DNA from: Helicobacter pullorum NCTC 12824
Lineage (GTDB): Bacteria > Campylobacterota > Campylobacteria > Campylobacterales > Helicobacteraceae
Direction of reading: 5' to 3'
Assembly (NCBI RefSeq): GCF_017979475.1
Contig: NZ_JAERIT010000003.1
Coordinates: forward strand, 62,001 to 126,000
Length of the DNA stretch: 64,000 nucleotides
Positions 14,774 through 24,642 of the stretch are shown here, piece after piece; the stretch's first letter is position 1; every line of letters begins with the position of its first letter. Below the pieces are notes generated by a model. It was not told the DNA's origin. It worked only from the letters and a program-made list of their open reading frames with translations, and made no database searches. Both the position numbers and the translations under genes were made by a program.

Positions 14774-16168
14774 ATGCGTCCAGTCATTAAATACGATATT
14801 GCTATTTATTCCCCTTCTATCCATTTAGAGATGAAAGAAGCAAAGGAAATTTGCGAAATTTTCATCTCTAATAGTGGAACTATCCGCAGCCTATCTATCC
14901 GTGCTATTTATTTTTCATTTGAAAATATTTCTTATTTTGAAGAAGGTGCGGTAATTCTCGTCGCAAAAGCTTTATTAGCAATCCAAGATCGAGTCTCTAT
15001 ACCGGTTGCTTTCATCGGTTATAGTGATTTGCAATTCCCTAAACTTAAAGCCTTGTTTCCAAATCGAAGTGTGCCGCTTTTTAAAACAGAAGCTATGGCA
15101 AATTTGCTACTTTCATTAAAAATGCCTTCAATCTCTCAAAAGATTATTTATTGTGATAATGATGGTATGGTGCAAACTCTTATTTCTCGAGAGTTAGAAA
15201 ATAGAGGTTATGAGGTTATTTGTGTGAATAATATGCAAAGTCTTCTTGCAAAAGGGAAGCAGCTTTTAGACAAAGCCTTTTATCTTTATAATATTTATTT
15301 TGATGTAACAGGGAATTTCATTCCTACCACGATTCATGGCGGTATTGTAACTTATACATTGTATAAAAAAGCCGATAAAAATATTTCTCTTTATTTTAAT
15401 TTACAAGCACATAATTCGAGATTGAGAGAGGGTTATAAGGTTTTTATTTTTGATGTTACGCAAACCCAAGATTTTAGTTTGGTGGCTTTAGAATTTATTA
15501 TGTCATTAGCACTAAATAATATGCGCTATGAGGCTTGTATTGCTATTTGTGGCTTGAAGATTAAGATTAATCCAGATAAGATTGATTTGTGCAAACGCAG
15601 TGGAATCTATTTTTTTGGAAGTGTAGCAGAGTGCAAAAATGATTCACTGATTAGGGAGTATGCAAATAAATATCAGCTTGCAGAGCAAAAGCGTAAGGGG
15701 CTAACCAAGCATTTAGTGGCACAACTTCCTGTATTTATCAATGCTGCCATAGAGACACTCTCTTCGCTTACAGGTGGAGAGGCAAAACGCACGGATTATA
15801 AGGTTACCACTTATAATAAGACGGGGCAAAATGATATTATGGGTGCAATGATTAATTTTGAAGGCGATGTGAGCGGAGTTGTTGCACTTTGTTTTAGTAA
15901 GATGATTGTTAAAGAAGCCTCTATGATGTTGCTTGGAGAAGAATCTCAAAGTGATGAGGAGCTTTTGGATGTTATTTCAGAATTTACTAATATCATTGCA
16001 GGACGCGCAAAAGCGGTTTTGTCAGAACATAATTTGTCAATAGGGATTTCGCTGCCAAAAGCTTGTAGAAGCGAAGATGAGATTGTAGCTATGCTTGTTG
16101 GAAAGCAGGGCGTGCAAGTAAATTTACTTCTAAATAATAAGCCTTTAATCTTGTTTTTGGCTCATTAA
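14774..16168 (+). CDS. CheX-type chemotaxis phosphatase with N-terminal extension
   Basis: 464 residues; ATG 2 nt after the cadF-like stop, so probably translated from the same message. Residues from about 305 on form a CheC/CheX phosphatase domain: PVFINAAIETLSSLTGGEAK, then FEGDVSGVVALCFSKM, and ELLDVISEFTNIIAGRAK with the E-x2-N catalytic pair. Such domains dephosphorylate CheY-P. The N-terminal 300 residues are not recognised; part (KIIYCDNDGMVQTLISRELE) looks receiver-like. The 3' end overlaps ruvX by 24 bp, tail to tail. Confidence 0.7.
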   Translation: MRPVIKYDIAIYSPSIHLEMKEAKEICEIFISNSGTIRSLSIRAIYFSFENISYFEEGAVILVAKALLAIQDRVSIPVAFIGYSDLQFPKLKALFPNRSVPLFKTEAMANLLLSLKMPSISQKIIYCDNDGMVQTLISRELENRGYEVICVNNMQSLLAKGKQLLDKAFYLYNIYFDVTGNFIPTTIHGGIVTYTLYKKADKNISLYFNLQAHNSRLREGYKVFIFDVTQTQDFSLVALEFIMSLALNNMRYEACIAICGLKIKINPDKIDLCKRSGIYFFGSVAECKNDSLIREYANKYQLAEQKRKGLTKHLVAQLPVFINAAIETLSSLTGGEAKRTDYKVTTYNKTGQNDIMGAMINFEGDVSGVVALCFSKMIVKEASMMLLGEESQSDEELLDVISEFTNIIAGRAKAVLSEHNLSIGISLPKACRSEDEIVAMLVGKQGVQVNLLLNNKPLILFLAH

Positions 16169-16552
16169 ATATCTCTCTAAAATAATAAGAGCTGCAAGGC
16201 TATCTAAACTCCCATCTTTTTTCTTATTTTTCTTGCTTCCTTGCATTTTTTGAAGTGCTTCAAAAGAGCTAAAAGATTCATCAATAAAGCAAATTTCTAT
16301 CCCTTTTGGAATCTCAAGTAGGTTGATGAAATGTTTGATTCTGCGTTCCATTTCTAAAGATGAATCGCCATCTTGTGGAATGCCAATGACTAAAATTTGT
16401 GGATTTTTCATTTGGATAAGATTGCTTATATCTCTTGCTGCTTGATTGCGATTCTTGCGTAAAATAGGGGGTAGAGGTATCGGGATATTTTGCAAGAATT
16501 GTGCGATTCCAATCCGCTTTAATCCGATGTCTAAAGCAATGATATTTTGCAT
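16145..16552 (-). CDS. ruvX: Holliday junction resolvase-like RuvX (YqgF)
   Basis: 135 residues, the normal length. RNase H-like fold: ALDIGLKRIGIA, VIGIPQDGDSSLEMERRIKHFI, FIDESFSSFEA, and the C-terminal KKDGSLDSLAALIILERYL with the conserved Asp. Family members process 16S rRNA ends or Holliday junctions. Directly follows dprA (shared boundary at 16552), as in H. pylori. Confidence 0.9.
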   Translation of the reverse strand: MQNIIALDIGLKRIGIAQFLQNIPIPLPPILRKNRNQAARDISNLIQMKNPQILVIGIPQDGDSSLEMERRIKHFINLLEIPKGIEICFIDESFSSFEALQKMQGSKKNKKKDGSLDSLAALIILERYLMSQKQD

Positions 16553-17313
16553 TATATTACCTCGATTCTTCCATTGTTTCTTTGTATTTTGCCCTCAAGT
16601 TCATAATGAAATAAAATCTCGCCAAAACGAGCAAAAGCCTCTTCAAAGAAAGGATTGCTTTTGCAGAACTCTAAAACTTCATCTTTATTATTATTGTAAG
16701 ATACTTCAAAAAGTTGATTTAAAAATTCATCAATATCCCAAATGATTTCTGCCTTTTTTTCTTTGGCTAAAGTTTGTGTGCCTTTGCTTTGTCCTAATTG
16801 ATGGGGCGGTACATAGATTTTTTTGCCAAGACTTAAAGCGTATTTTGCACTTTCCATTGAACCGCTTTTGAGATCTGCTTGAGGAATTATTATGTATTCT
16901 GCAAGGCTAATGATGATTTTATTGCGTTCTAAGAAAGAGTAGTTTTTTGGAATGTAGGTTGGGGGAAATTGACTTAGAATAAGTGCATTTTTGTGGATTT
17001 CTTGAATGATTTTTTGATTAGTTTTGGGGTAGATAATATCTAATGAGCTTGGTGAAACCATAATGGTGTTAGGTAGGGCTGCATTGTGAGCTAAAATATC
17101 TATGCCTAATGCACCACCGCTGATGATGGCTGCATATTGGGAGATTTTTTTGGCTATTTCTTTGGTAAAACTTTGTGCATAGGGGTTGGGATTTCTTGAG
17201 CCGATAATGGCAATTTTGCGTTTCTTTAACAGCTCTATATCCCCGCAATAATAAAGTGTTTTAAGGTTTTTTAGGTGTTGTAATTCAGGTGGAAGTTGGT
17301 TAAGCGTTTGCAA
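16552..17313 (-). CDS. dprA: DNA processing protein DprA
   Basis: 253 residues, the short Helicobacter form. Loads RecA onto incoming single-stranded DNA during natural transformation. The Rossmann core shows AIIGSRNPNPYAQSFTKEIA, then SGGALGIDILAHNAAL, FLERNKIIISLAE, and QADLKSGSMESAKYALSLGK. A short winged-helix-like tail follows. The start overlaps the end of the WD40 gene by 14 bp, so both sit in one transcript with ruvX. Confidence 0.9.
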   Translation of the reverse strand: MQTLNQLPPELQHLKNLKTLYYCGDIELLKKRKIAIIGSRNPNPYAQSFTKEIAKKISQYAAIISGGALGIDILAHNAALPNTIMVSPSSLDIIYPKTNQKIIQEIHKNALILSQFPPTYIPKNYSFLERNKIIISLAEYIIIPQADLKSGSMESAKYALSLGKKIYVPPHQLGQSKGTQTLAKEKKAEIIWDIDEFLNQLFEVSYNNNKDEVLEFCKSNPFFEEAFARFGEILFHYELEGKIQRNNGRIEVI

Positions 17314-19444
17314 AATCAGAATCTTTTTGCACGATATAAATTACAATATTATCCACAAAAGGATGATAGCGATAGCCATCGCTTTCGCCTTCTCCTTCAA
17401 ATTCATCAAGAATCTCTTTGGAATGATGATTTTGTAAAAGTTTGATGATTTCTGCACTTTTGCCGAATCTTTCGTAATAGCGTTTGATAGTGATTACCCA
17501 ATTTACTTCAATTTCATTGAGTGCATTGCTAATTTGTTTGAGGTAGGCGATTTTAATAAGGGAAGCAATTTTGTCAATCCAATAACTAATTTCCATATAT
17601 TCTCCAAAAATCACCATAGTGTGTTTGGCATTTCCAGCATAGGCATAGGGTTTTGCTTCCTCATAGCGTCTTAGAAAATCTTTGGTAAAGTCTTTAAATT
17701 GTGGCATGGAACGCAAACTTTCAATATCATCAACCATAGAATATACTTTTTTAACCTCTTTTTTTTCTATGGCATTGAGTAAATTTTCTTTTTGCTGCAT
17801 AAGGACAATTTTTTCGTTAGCAGAGCGTTTGAGATTTGGGAAAACAAGCAATGTTTCAGCAATTTTTTTTGCTTCTTGGTATTGGAAGTTTTTTTCTAAT
17901 TCAATAAGATTTGTGAGCATTTTTTCGCCTAATAGTAAAACTTTTTTGTATAAATCAGTTTCTCTTAGGAATGAAAATTGAAAAGTTAGCGAGAAGTATT
18001 CTTTGAAATTTTGTTGCTTAATGAGATTGTCTGCTTTAGCAAATACATCAGAATTTCTTAGTAGTTGGATGATTAATTCTTTTTTGGGGGTGTTTTCAAA
18101 GGGTGCTAAGTATTGTTCGGCTAGTCTTTGGTTGATTTTTGCATTTTCAATGAGAAGTTTTTTGGCATTGAAAAAAGCTCTATTCCAAATATTTTCAAGC
18201 TTTTCATAGGCTTGAGTTTTTGTGAGAAATTTCATTGTTTTAGTCATTTCATAAGCTTTGGAATAGTCCTTTTTTTCGATGAGTTGCAAAAAAGTCTTTG
18301 CCCCTTCTTTTTGTGAGAGATAAAAATCAAACTCATTTTTTTTGGGTTGGGAAACAATAAAGGGTGCTGTTATTTCAATAGCCTTTTCAATCTCATCTTT
18401 ATTGAGTAAATCAATGGCTTGATTTAGAATATCTGGCCACACTTCATCAAAAACTTTGGTGAGTGGGTGGATACTCAAAAAAACATTTTTGTTAATGGCT
18501 TCCCTAGCATTTTTGTAATTTTTGGTAGCTAGAGCATCTTTTAGTTCTTCTTTGCCTTCATTATAATCAATGATGAGTAATGTCCCATCAATACAGCCAA
18601 TATATAAAAATCCATGTGAAAAAGCCAAAGAAGCGATTCCTGCATGTTCATTTTTGATTTCCATAACCTTACTATTGTCTTTTAATGAAATAACATAGAG
18701 TGTGTCAGAGCGTGTCCCAATGAGAGCATAATTTTCTTCATCATCTAGTGCAATGCTTGTGGGCCAAAATGCAAAAGAATACTCTTGAGAGATGATTTTT
18801 CCTTCTTTGAGGCTAAAGATGATGCTAGAATTATTTCGCAAAACAAGCAAAAGTTTTTCATCATTTTCAAAAAAACAAGAATCTTCTACAACATCATTAG
18901 TTACGAAATTAAAGGCAATTTTGTGGCGTAAAACATCAAAAATCATAGTAAATTTATCAAATCCGCTAATTGCTATAAATTCATTATTTTGAGAAAATTT
19001 AATGGTAGAAATGTAATCTGAACGGGCTAAAAGGGAAGCAGTTGGTAAAAAACTTTTGCCTTCATACAAAAATACACGCCCATCTTGTCCCCCTGTTGCG
19101 AAGTAATTGCCATTTTTGGAAAAAGCACAAGATTCCATTTCACCATCATGGTCAGTGAGTGTGGAGATGATTTTGAGTTTTGAATGCTCTAATTTTAAAA
19201 TAAGAGACTTTTTTTCTCCGATAATAGGAATGCAAAAATATGAATCATTAGAAATTCCAAAAGCATGTGAATAGCGATGAGGCGGCTCTAAATCTCTAGT
19301 AACTTGTAGGCTTGTTTGGATTTCTAGTTTTTTGTTGATTTGTGTAATATAAAAGGTATTATCCACACAAAAAGTAGAATCTTCACAAGGTGTAATGGCT
19401 AAGATACTGCCTTGTAATTGATGGGTTGCTTTTGGAGTTGTCAT
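17300..19444 (-). CDS. WD40-repeat protein of unknown function
   Basis: 714 residues. The N-terminal ~300 residues contain WD40-like beta-propeller blades (HDGEMESCAFSKNGNYFATG-GQDGRVFLYEG, SDYISTIKFSQNNEFIAISGFD, HAGIASLAFSHGFLYIGCID). The remaining 400 are charged, alpha-helical and TPR-like (DALATKNYKNAREAINKNVF, IEKKDYSKAYEMTKTMKFL). No signal peptide, so cytoplasmic. Propeller plus helical repeats suggests a scaffold. It sits in the minD-minE to dprA-ruvX transcript, but no function is known to me. Confidence 0.65.
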   Translation of the reverse strand: MTTPKATHQLQGSILAITPCEDSTFCVDNTFYITQINKKLEIQTSLQVTRDLEPPHRYSHAFGISNDSYFCIPIIGEKKSLILKLEHSKLKIISTLTDHDGEMESCAFSKNGNYFATGGQDGRVFLYEGKSFLPTASLLARSDYISTIKFSQNNEFIAISGFDKFTMIFDVLRHKIAFNFVTNDVVEDSCFFENDEKLLLVLRNNSSIIFSLKEGKIISQEYSFAFWPTSIALDDEENYALIGTRSDTLYVISLKDNSKVMEIKNEHAGIASLAFSHGFLYIGCIDGTLLIIDYNEGKEELKDALATKNYKNAREAINKNVFLSIHPLTKVFDEVWPDILNQAIDLLNKDEIEKAIEITAPFIVSQPKKNEFDFYLSQKEGAKTFLQLIEKKDYSKAYEMTKTMKFLTKTQAYEKLENIWNRAFFNAKKLLIENAKINQRLAEQYLAPFENTPKKELIIQLLRNSDVFAKADNLIKQQNFKEYFSLTFQFSFLRETDLYKKVLLLGEKMLTNLIELEKNFQYQEAKKIAETLLVFPNLKRSANEKIVLMQQKENLLNAIEKKEVKKVYSMVDDIESLRSMPQFKDFTKDFLRRYEEAKPYAYAGNAKHTMVIFGEYMEISYWIDKIASLIKIAYLKQISNALNEIEVNWVITIKRYYERFGKSAEIIKLLQNHHSKEILDEFEGEGESDGYRYHPFVDNIVIYIVQKDSDFANA

Positions 19445-19496
19445 TTTTAGGTAACCACTTTTTAATTTTTATTTTAACATATTTTGCAATAAAAGC

Positions 19497-20513
19497 TTAT
19501 GGAATTACTAACTCATTTATATAGACAAGTTCTACCCCGCTATTTTGTAGATAATTTGTAGCATTTTTAAGGGCTAAGATAGTTTGTTGGTGAGGGTGTC
19601 CTATGGCGATAGCATAACCTTTGGTTTTAGCGATTTTAACGGCTTGAATAAGGTTTTGAGTGATTTTTGTTATATCAAGTTCGTTATCCAAAAATATATC
19701 GCGTTCTAAGAAAGGTTGATTTTGGCATTGATTTAGGGGGGTAGTTGGATTTTGTTGGTAATAATTGCGAGTTTTGGTGTGAGGTGTAGTTCTTGAATCA
19801 ACAAAGCTAATATTATTTTCATTTAGGATTTCAAGCAAGAAATACATTGCTTGTGGGGTTTGAGTAAATTTGCTACCGGTGTGGTTGTTAAGATAGGTTA
19901 AGTTTGGGAAATCTTTTTTGAGGTTTTGGATTGTTTCTTGTATGGTTTGTTTGGAATCTGTGCTTAGAAGGTATTTGTGTTCTTTTTGACTAAAATTGAG
20001 TGCTTCTAGGGGGAGATGAACCATATAAAAATCAGCTTTTTTGGCAATTTCTGGCGTATTTTGAGAGGCTATGCTTCTAGGGAAAAGTGAGGGGGTGATT
20101 TTATAAGGAATTTCTTGAATCTTTTGGTATTGATAGAAGTTGCTTATATCATCAATAATAATGGCGAGCTGTGGTTTTGGTTTTTGGCATTGTGGTTTTG
20201 GCTTGGAGGGGATTTGTGTGGGCTTTGTTGGTTTGGATTCTTGTGAAATAGTGGGAGGTGTGATTTGTGGAATGGTGGATTGTGAAGTTTGATTGTTTTC
20301 TTGTTGGAGGGTTTTTAGATTTTCTTCTAAGAGTTTAATGTTTTTTTGAAGAAGTGCGACATTGACTTTGGAAGTGTTGGTGTCTATGGGGATTGATTCT
20401 TTGTAGTTTAGGCTTTGTTGGGGTTTAGAATCGGATTTGGGGATAAAATTAAAGGTAAGCAGCAATAATAAAAGTGCTATGATTCCTATGGTAATAGGGT
20501 TAATTTTATCCAT
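19497..20513 (-). CDS. divergent polysaccharide deacetylase (YibQ/DUF610)
   Basis: 338 residues with an N-terminal membrane anchor (TIGIIALLLLLLTFNFIP), a Gln/Pro/Lys-rich linker, then the divergent deacetylase domain: QLAIIIDDISNFYQYQKIQ, FYMVHLPLEALN, YLNNHTGSKFTQTPQAM, FVDSRTTPHTKT, AIAIGHPHQQTILAL. The Asp pair, NNHTGS and GHPH motifs are those of the family. Predicted periplasmic and carbohydrate-directed; the substrate is unknown. Ends 52 bp before the WD40 gene and starts 6 bp after minE. Confidence 0.8.
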   Translation of the reverse strand: MDKINPITIGIIALLLLLLTFNFIPKSDSKPQQSLNYKESIPIDTNTSKVNVALLQKNIKLLEENLKTLQQENNQTSQSTIPQITPPTISQESKPTKPTQIPSKPKPQCQKPKPQLAIIIDDISNFYQYQKIQEIPYKITPSLFPRSIASQNTPEIAKKADFYMVHLPLEALNFSQKEHKYLLSTDSKQTIQETIQNLKKDFPNLTYLNNHTGSKFTQTPQAMYFLLEILNENNISFVDSRTTPHTKTRNYYQQNPTTPLNQCQNQPFLERDIFLDNELDITKITQNLIQAVKIAKTKGYAIAIGHPHQQTILALKNATNYLQNSGVELVYINELVIP

Positions 20514-20519
20514 TCAAAG

Positions 20520-20756
20520 TTATTTTTCTAATAGAATTTCAACTTCGAGTGTATTGAAATTTTGATTAGAATCAGTTTTAATATCGATTTTTTGGGCTTT
20601 GGTGTATTTTTTGATAACCTCCAAAATCTCTTGTTTCATTGCGTCCATATAGGGCACATTGATAGTTCTTTCGTGTGCCAACATAAGTGTTAAGCGATTT
20701 TTTGCTTCTTGTGCAGAATTTTTTTTGCTTCCAAAAATTTTTTCAATTAAACTCAT
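20520..20756 (-). CDS. minE: cell division topological factor MinE
   Basis: 78 residues. Binds and stimulates MinD ATPase to keep the division site at mid-cell. N-terminal amphipathic segment ([20 protein letters not shown]), anti-MinCD helix ([10 protein letters not shown]), and the dimerisation strand region. The start overlaps the minD stop by 4 nt. No minC is seen nearby. Confidence 0.93.
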   Translation of the reverse strand: MSLIEKIFGSKKNSAQEAKNRLTLMLAHERTINVPYMDAMKQEILEVIKKYTKAQKIDIKTDSNQNFNTLEVEILLEK

Positions 20757-21550
20757 GAAAATAACCTTCCAAAGAAGCCTTTTTTGGGTTTTAATTCCAA
20801 ATAAGGAACTTCTTCTCCTAAGATTCGCTTTGCAATATTTTTGTATGCTTGACTTGAAAGAGAGTTGCCATAAATGACAGGCTCGCCCATATTAGTGGAA
20901 GAGACGATTTTTTCATCTTCTGGAATAATACCAATAAGCGGCAGTGAAAGAATCTTTAGAACATCATCTACGCTCAACATCTCGCCTTTTTCTACCATTT
21001 CTGGCTTTAGACGATTGATGATGATATGCTTTTTGACTTCCTCTCCATTTTGTGCTTTTTGGCTTTTTGCATCAATAATGCCAATTACTCTATCAGCATC
21101 TCTTACGCTTGAAACTTCTGGAGTAGAGACGATGAGCGCTTCATCAGCAAGAAAAATAGAATGCTCAAACCCGCCTTCAATTCCTGCTGGAGAATCAAGC
21201 AAAATATAATCAAATTCATTTTTTAATTTTTCAATGAGATTAGCAACTTTTTCTTTATCAAGAATATTTTTATCTTTGCTTTGGGAGGCTGGTAGAAAAT
21301 AAAGATTCTTAGCTTTTTTGTCATTAATGAGTGCTTGAGAAAGATTGCATTCACCTTCCATTACATTGACAATATCATAAACAATGCGGTTTTCTAAGCC
21401 CAATATCATATCAAGATTTCTAAGCCCAATATCAAAATCTACGGCTACTACCTTTTTGCCTGAATTTGCCAACCCTACGGCTAAATTTGCTGTTGTGGTA
21501 GATTTTCCTACACCACCTTTTCCTGAAGTAATTGTAATAACTATTCCACT
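20753..21550 (-). CDS. minD: septum site-determining ATPase MinD
   Basis: About 265 residues from the TTG at 21550, preceded by AAAGGTG. This start gives MSGIVITIT, in line with the family, whereas the ATG 21 nt earlier lacks a ribosome binding site. Deviant Walker [57 protein letters not shown]. The C-terminus ([13 protein letters not shown]) is the membrane-targeting amphipathic helix. Confidence 0.93.
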   Translation of the reverse strand, partial: SGIVITITSGKGGVGKSTTTANLAVGLANSGKKVVAVDFDIGLRNLDMILGLENRIVYDIVNVMEGECNLSQALINDKKAKNLYFLPASQSKDKNILDKEKVANLIEKLKNEFDYILLDSPAGIEGGFEHSIFLADEALIVSTPEVSSVRDADRVIGIIDAKSQKAQNGEEVKKHIIINRLKPEMVEKGEMLSVDDVLKILSLPLIGIIPEDEKIVSSTNMGEPVIYGNSLSSQAYKNIAKRILGEEVPYLELKPKKGFFGRLFS

Positions 21551-21614
21551 CAAAATAGCACCTTTAAGCATAAAAATAAGTCGCCTATTTTATCTTTATT
21601 TTGTTTAAAGTATA

Positions 21615-22229
21615 TTAAATCAAAAAGAGATTTTCTTTGGTAAAAATTTTGATTTTATAGCTTTTGCGATGTTCTTTGCAGTAACCAAAGTCCAAAATAG
21701 CCTTTAAGTGGTCTTTGGTTCCATAGCCTTTGTGGGATTTGAAGCCATATTGCGGATAAAGATTGTCTAATTTTGCACTTTCTTTGTCTTTTGCATTTTT
21801 GGCTAGAATGCTTGCTGCGCTAATTGATGGAATCTTAGAATCGCCTTTAATAAGTGTTTGTAGGGAATGGATTCCAAAGTTGCAATTACCATCAAAGAGA
21901 TAATGTGGGGCTTGTAAGTTTGTTAAGATTTCTTGTAAAGATTCTTTGATACATAAACTAAGTCCTTTTGTATCGATTTCTTCTGCGCTTTTTTTGACAA
22001 GATGAAATTTGGCGTATTTTTGAATCTGCGGGGCTAGGTTATCGCGTGTTTTTTGAGAGAGTTTTTTGGAATCTTGAAGTTGCTCTAAGAGGATTTTTGG
22101 GAAAGTGGGGGTTAAAATTACTCCGCAAACAAAAAGTGAGCCACCAATGCAACCTCTCCCTGCTTCGTCAATGCCACAGATTTCAAGAGGATTGTAAAGT
22201 GGCAATTCTAAAAGATTATTTTGTTTCAA
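21615..22229 (-). CDS. rnhB: ribonuclease HII
   Basis: 204 residues. Removes RNA from RNA-DNA hybrids and embedded ribonucleotides. GIDEAGRGCIGG carries the first acidic pair, LQDSKKLSQKTRDNL is the usual second motif, and SAASILAKNAKDKE and FKSHKGYGTKDHL complete the family pattern. Overlaps the end of lon by 14 bp. Confidence 0.92.
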   Translation of the reverse strand: MKQNNLLELPLYNPLEICGIDEAGRGCIGGSLFVCGVILTPTFPKILLEQLQDSKKLSQKTRDNLAPQIQKYAKFHLVKKSAEEIDTKGLSLCIKESLQEILTNLQAPHYLFDGNCNFGIHSLQTLIKGDSKIPSISAASILAKNAKDKESAKLDNLYPQYGFKSHKGYGTKDHLKAILDFGYCKEHRKSYKIKIFTKENLFLI

Positions 22230-24633
22230 GGATGTATTTTAAAACCTCTCTGAAATCTTCTACGGGGTGAATTTTGACATTTTCTTTTACTTCATCTGGA
22301 ATCTCGTCCATATCGCGTTCAAAGTTTTTCTTAGGGATTAGGATTTCTTTGATGCCTGATTTGAAGGCGGCAATGAGTTTTTCTTGCAATCCGCCAATGG
22401 GCAAAACTTTTCCTCTTAAAGTGAGTTCGCCTGTCATTGCAAAAGAGCTTTTTATCGGGCGATTTGAAAACAAAGAAGCAATAGCACTGCCAATAGCTAT
22501 TCCAGCACTCGGACCATCTTTTGGCGTTGCCCCTTCTGGAACATGCAAATGGATATCAAATCGATTATAAATTTCACTGCAATCCACTTGTATATTTTCT
22601 TCTTGTTCTTTGCGGGTTAGCGAAATGAGTGTTTTATCGATTTTCAATTCTTTGCTATCGATTAAAGACTTGATGTGAGAATAAGCGATTTTTGCACTTT
22701 CTTTCATGACATCACCTAGATTCCCTGTAAGGTGCAATCCGCCTTTGCCTTTGATTTTGAGTGCTTCAATTTTGAGCACATCTCCCCCAACGCTAGTCCA
22801 AGCCAATCCATTGACAAGCCCAATTTCATTTTTTTTGCCAACATTTTCAAATTCAAAGACGATTTTATCAAGATATAAGGGGAGATTTTTTGTGGTGATG
22901 GTAATTTTTTCTTGCGGATTTTGCAAGATTTCTTTTGCCACTTTGCGTAAGATTTGTGCAATTTTTCTTCTAAGATTTCTTACCCCTGCTTCTCTTGTGT
23001 ATTTTTCTACAAGGGTTTTAATGGCTTGAGTATTGAAGCTCACTTCAGAGGGTTGCAAGCCATGTTTTTTAAGTTCTTGAGGGATAAGATATTTTTTTGC
23101 AATTTGCTCTTTTTGGTGAGGTGTGTAGCTTGTGATATTGATAAATTCCATTCTATCACGCAAAGGGGCTGGAATCGCACCAATATCATTTGCGGTGGCT
23201 ATAAAAATCACTTGTGATAAATCCAAATCAAAATTAGTGTAATAATCCCTAAATTCTTTGTTTTGTTCTGGGTCTAGAATCTCTAGCAAAACAGAAGAAG
23301 GATCTCCGCGGAAAGAATTGTGAATCTTGTCAATCTCATCTAAGACAACCACAGGATTCATTTCTTTTGCATCAATTAAGCCTTGAACGATTCTACCGGG
23401 CATTGCTCCAATGTAAGTTCTACGATGCCCACGCAATTCATTGACATCTTCTAAGCCACCTAGTGCAATTCTTACAAGCTTTCTTTTAAGAGCGGTGGCA
23501 ATGGAATTTGCAAGGCTTGTTTTACCCACTCCAGGAGGTCCATAAAAGCAAAGAATAGTTCCTTTATTCTCGGTATTTGCTTTGCCTCTTAAAGAGAGAA
23601 GTTCGCGGACTGCAAAGTATTCTACAATGCGTTCTTTAGGCTTTTTTAGCCCATAATGGTCTTTATTGAGCTGCTTTTCTACTTCCTCGATTTTGAGTGG
23701 CTTTTTTGAATAAGCCCCAAAGGGTATTTCCAAAACTAATTCAATATAATTTTGCAAAAGATTTGCATCGGCACTATCTTGGTGCATACGAGAAAGCTTG
23801 TTGATTTGTTTATTGATTTCTTTGTAGGCACTTTTGCTCATAGAATTTTTTAGTTTTTCAAGTTTTTGTTTATATTCTTGTATTTCGGTTTCTTTGTTGT
23901 TATCTCCACCAAGTTCTTTTTGAATTTGTTTGAGTTGTTCTTTGAGGAAATATTCTTTGTTGATTTTTTCCATTTGAGAATTGACTTTGGTTTTGATTTC
24001 TTTTTGAATCTGTTGGGCTTTGATTTCTTCCATCACAATATCAATTAAGCTTAAAAGCCTCTCTTCTGGGTCATTTTCTTTCAAAATCTTATAGGCTGGG
24101 TCTTTTTTCAATCTTATAGCACTTGCAATTAAATCAGCTGCGCGATTTGGGTCTGTTGTTTCATTGATGCTTCTTAACAAATCTTGCGAAAAATTTTGTG
24201 AAACATTATAAAGATTGCGTAATTTTTCTTTCAAAACAGAGAGTATTGCATCAATTCTATTAGGGTCAAAACTCTTAGATAAAATAGGAGCAATTTCCCC
24301 CATTAAGGGAGATTCTGAAGTAACTTGCAAGAGATTCCCTCGACTTAATCCTTGGAAGAGAATCTTGATGCGTCCATCAGGAAATGCAGTGTGTCTCATG
24401 ATTGTTCCAATCACTCCAACATCATAAAAAGATTCTGTATTTTCTTCTTCTTTTGAACTTAGAGTAGTAATAAAAACAAGCCTATCTTCATTTTGCATAG
24501 CCATTTCAATGGATTTTAGATTTTCTTCATTGGTAATAAAGAGTGGAGCTATCATAAAAGGATATAAAAACATATCTTCTTCCAAGATAATAGGAAGATT
24601 TTTTGGGAATTTTCCGTAACGTTCTAACTGCAT
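22216..24633 (-). CDS. lon: ATP-dependent Lon protease
   Basis: 805 residues, normal for LonA. N-terminal substrate domain (FLYPFMIAPLFI...), central coiled coil, AAA+ module with GPPGVGKTSLANS and VVLDEIDKI, and the Ser-Lys protease domain with PKDGPSAGIAIGSAIAS (catalytic Ser) and the Lys in KVLPIGGLQEKLIAAFKSGI. Degrades misfolded and regulatory proteins. Lies 9 bp after bamD. Confidence 0.95.
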   Translation of the reverse strand: MQLERYGKFPKNLPIILEEDMFLYPFMIAPLFITNEENLKSIEMAMQNEDRLVFITTLSSKEEENTESFYDVGVIGTIMRHTAFPDGRIKILFQGLSRGNLLQVTSESPLMGEIAPILSKSFDPNRIDAILSVLKEKLRNLYNVSQNFSQDLLRSINETTDPNRAADLIASAIRLKKDPAYKILKENDPEERLLSLIDIVMEEIKAQQIQKEIKTKVNSQMEKINKEYFLKEQLKQIQKELGGDNNKETEIQEYKQKLEKLKNSMSKSAYKEINKQINKLSRMHQDSADANLLQNYIELVLEIPFGAYSKKPLKIEEVEKQLNKDHYGLKKPKERIVEYFAVRELLSLRGKANTENKGTILCFYGPPGVGKTSLANSIATALKRKLVRIALGGLEDVNELRGHRRTYIGAMPGRIVQGLIDAKEMNPVVVLDEIDKIHNSFRGDPSSVLLEILDPEQNKEFRDYYTNFDLDLSQVIFIATANDIGAIPAPLRDRMEFINITSYTPHQKEQIAKKYLIPQELKKHGLQPSEVSFNTQAIKTLVEKYTREAGVRNLRRKIAQILRKVAKEILQNPQEKITITTKNLPLYLDKIVFEFENVGKKNEIGLVNGLAWTSVGGDVLKIEALKIKGKGGLHLTGNLGDVMKESAKIAYSHIKSLIDSKELKIDKTLISLTRKEQEENIQVDCSEIYNRFDIHLHVPEGATPKDGPSAGIAIGSAIASLFSNRPIKSSFAMTGELTLRGKVLPIGGLQEKLIAAFKSGIKEILIPKKNFERDMDEIPDEVKENVKIHPVEDFREVLKYILETK

Positions 24634-24642
24634 TAATGAATC

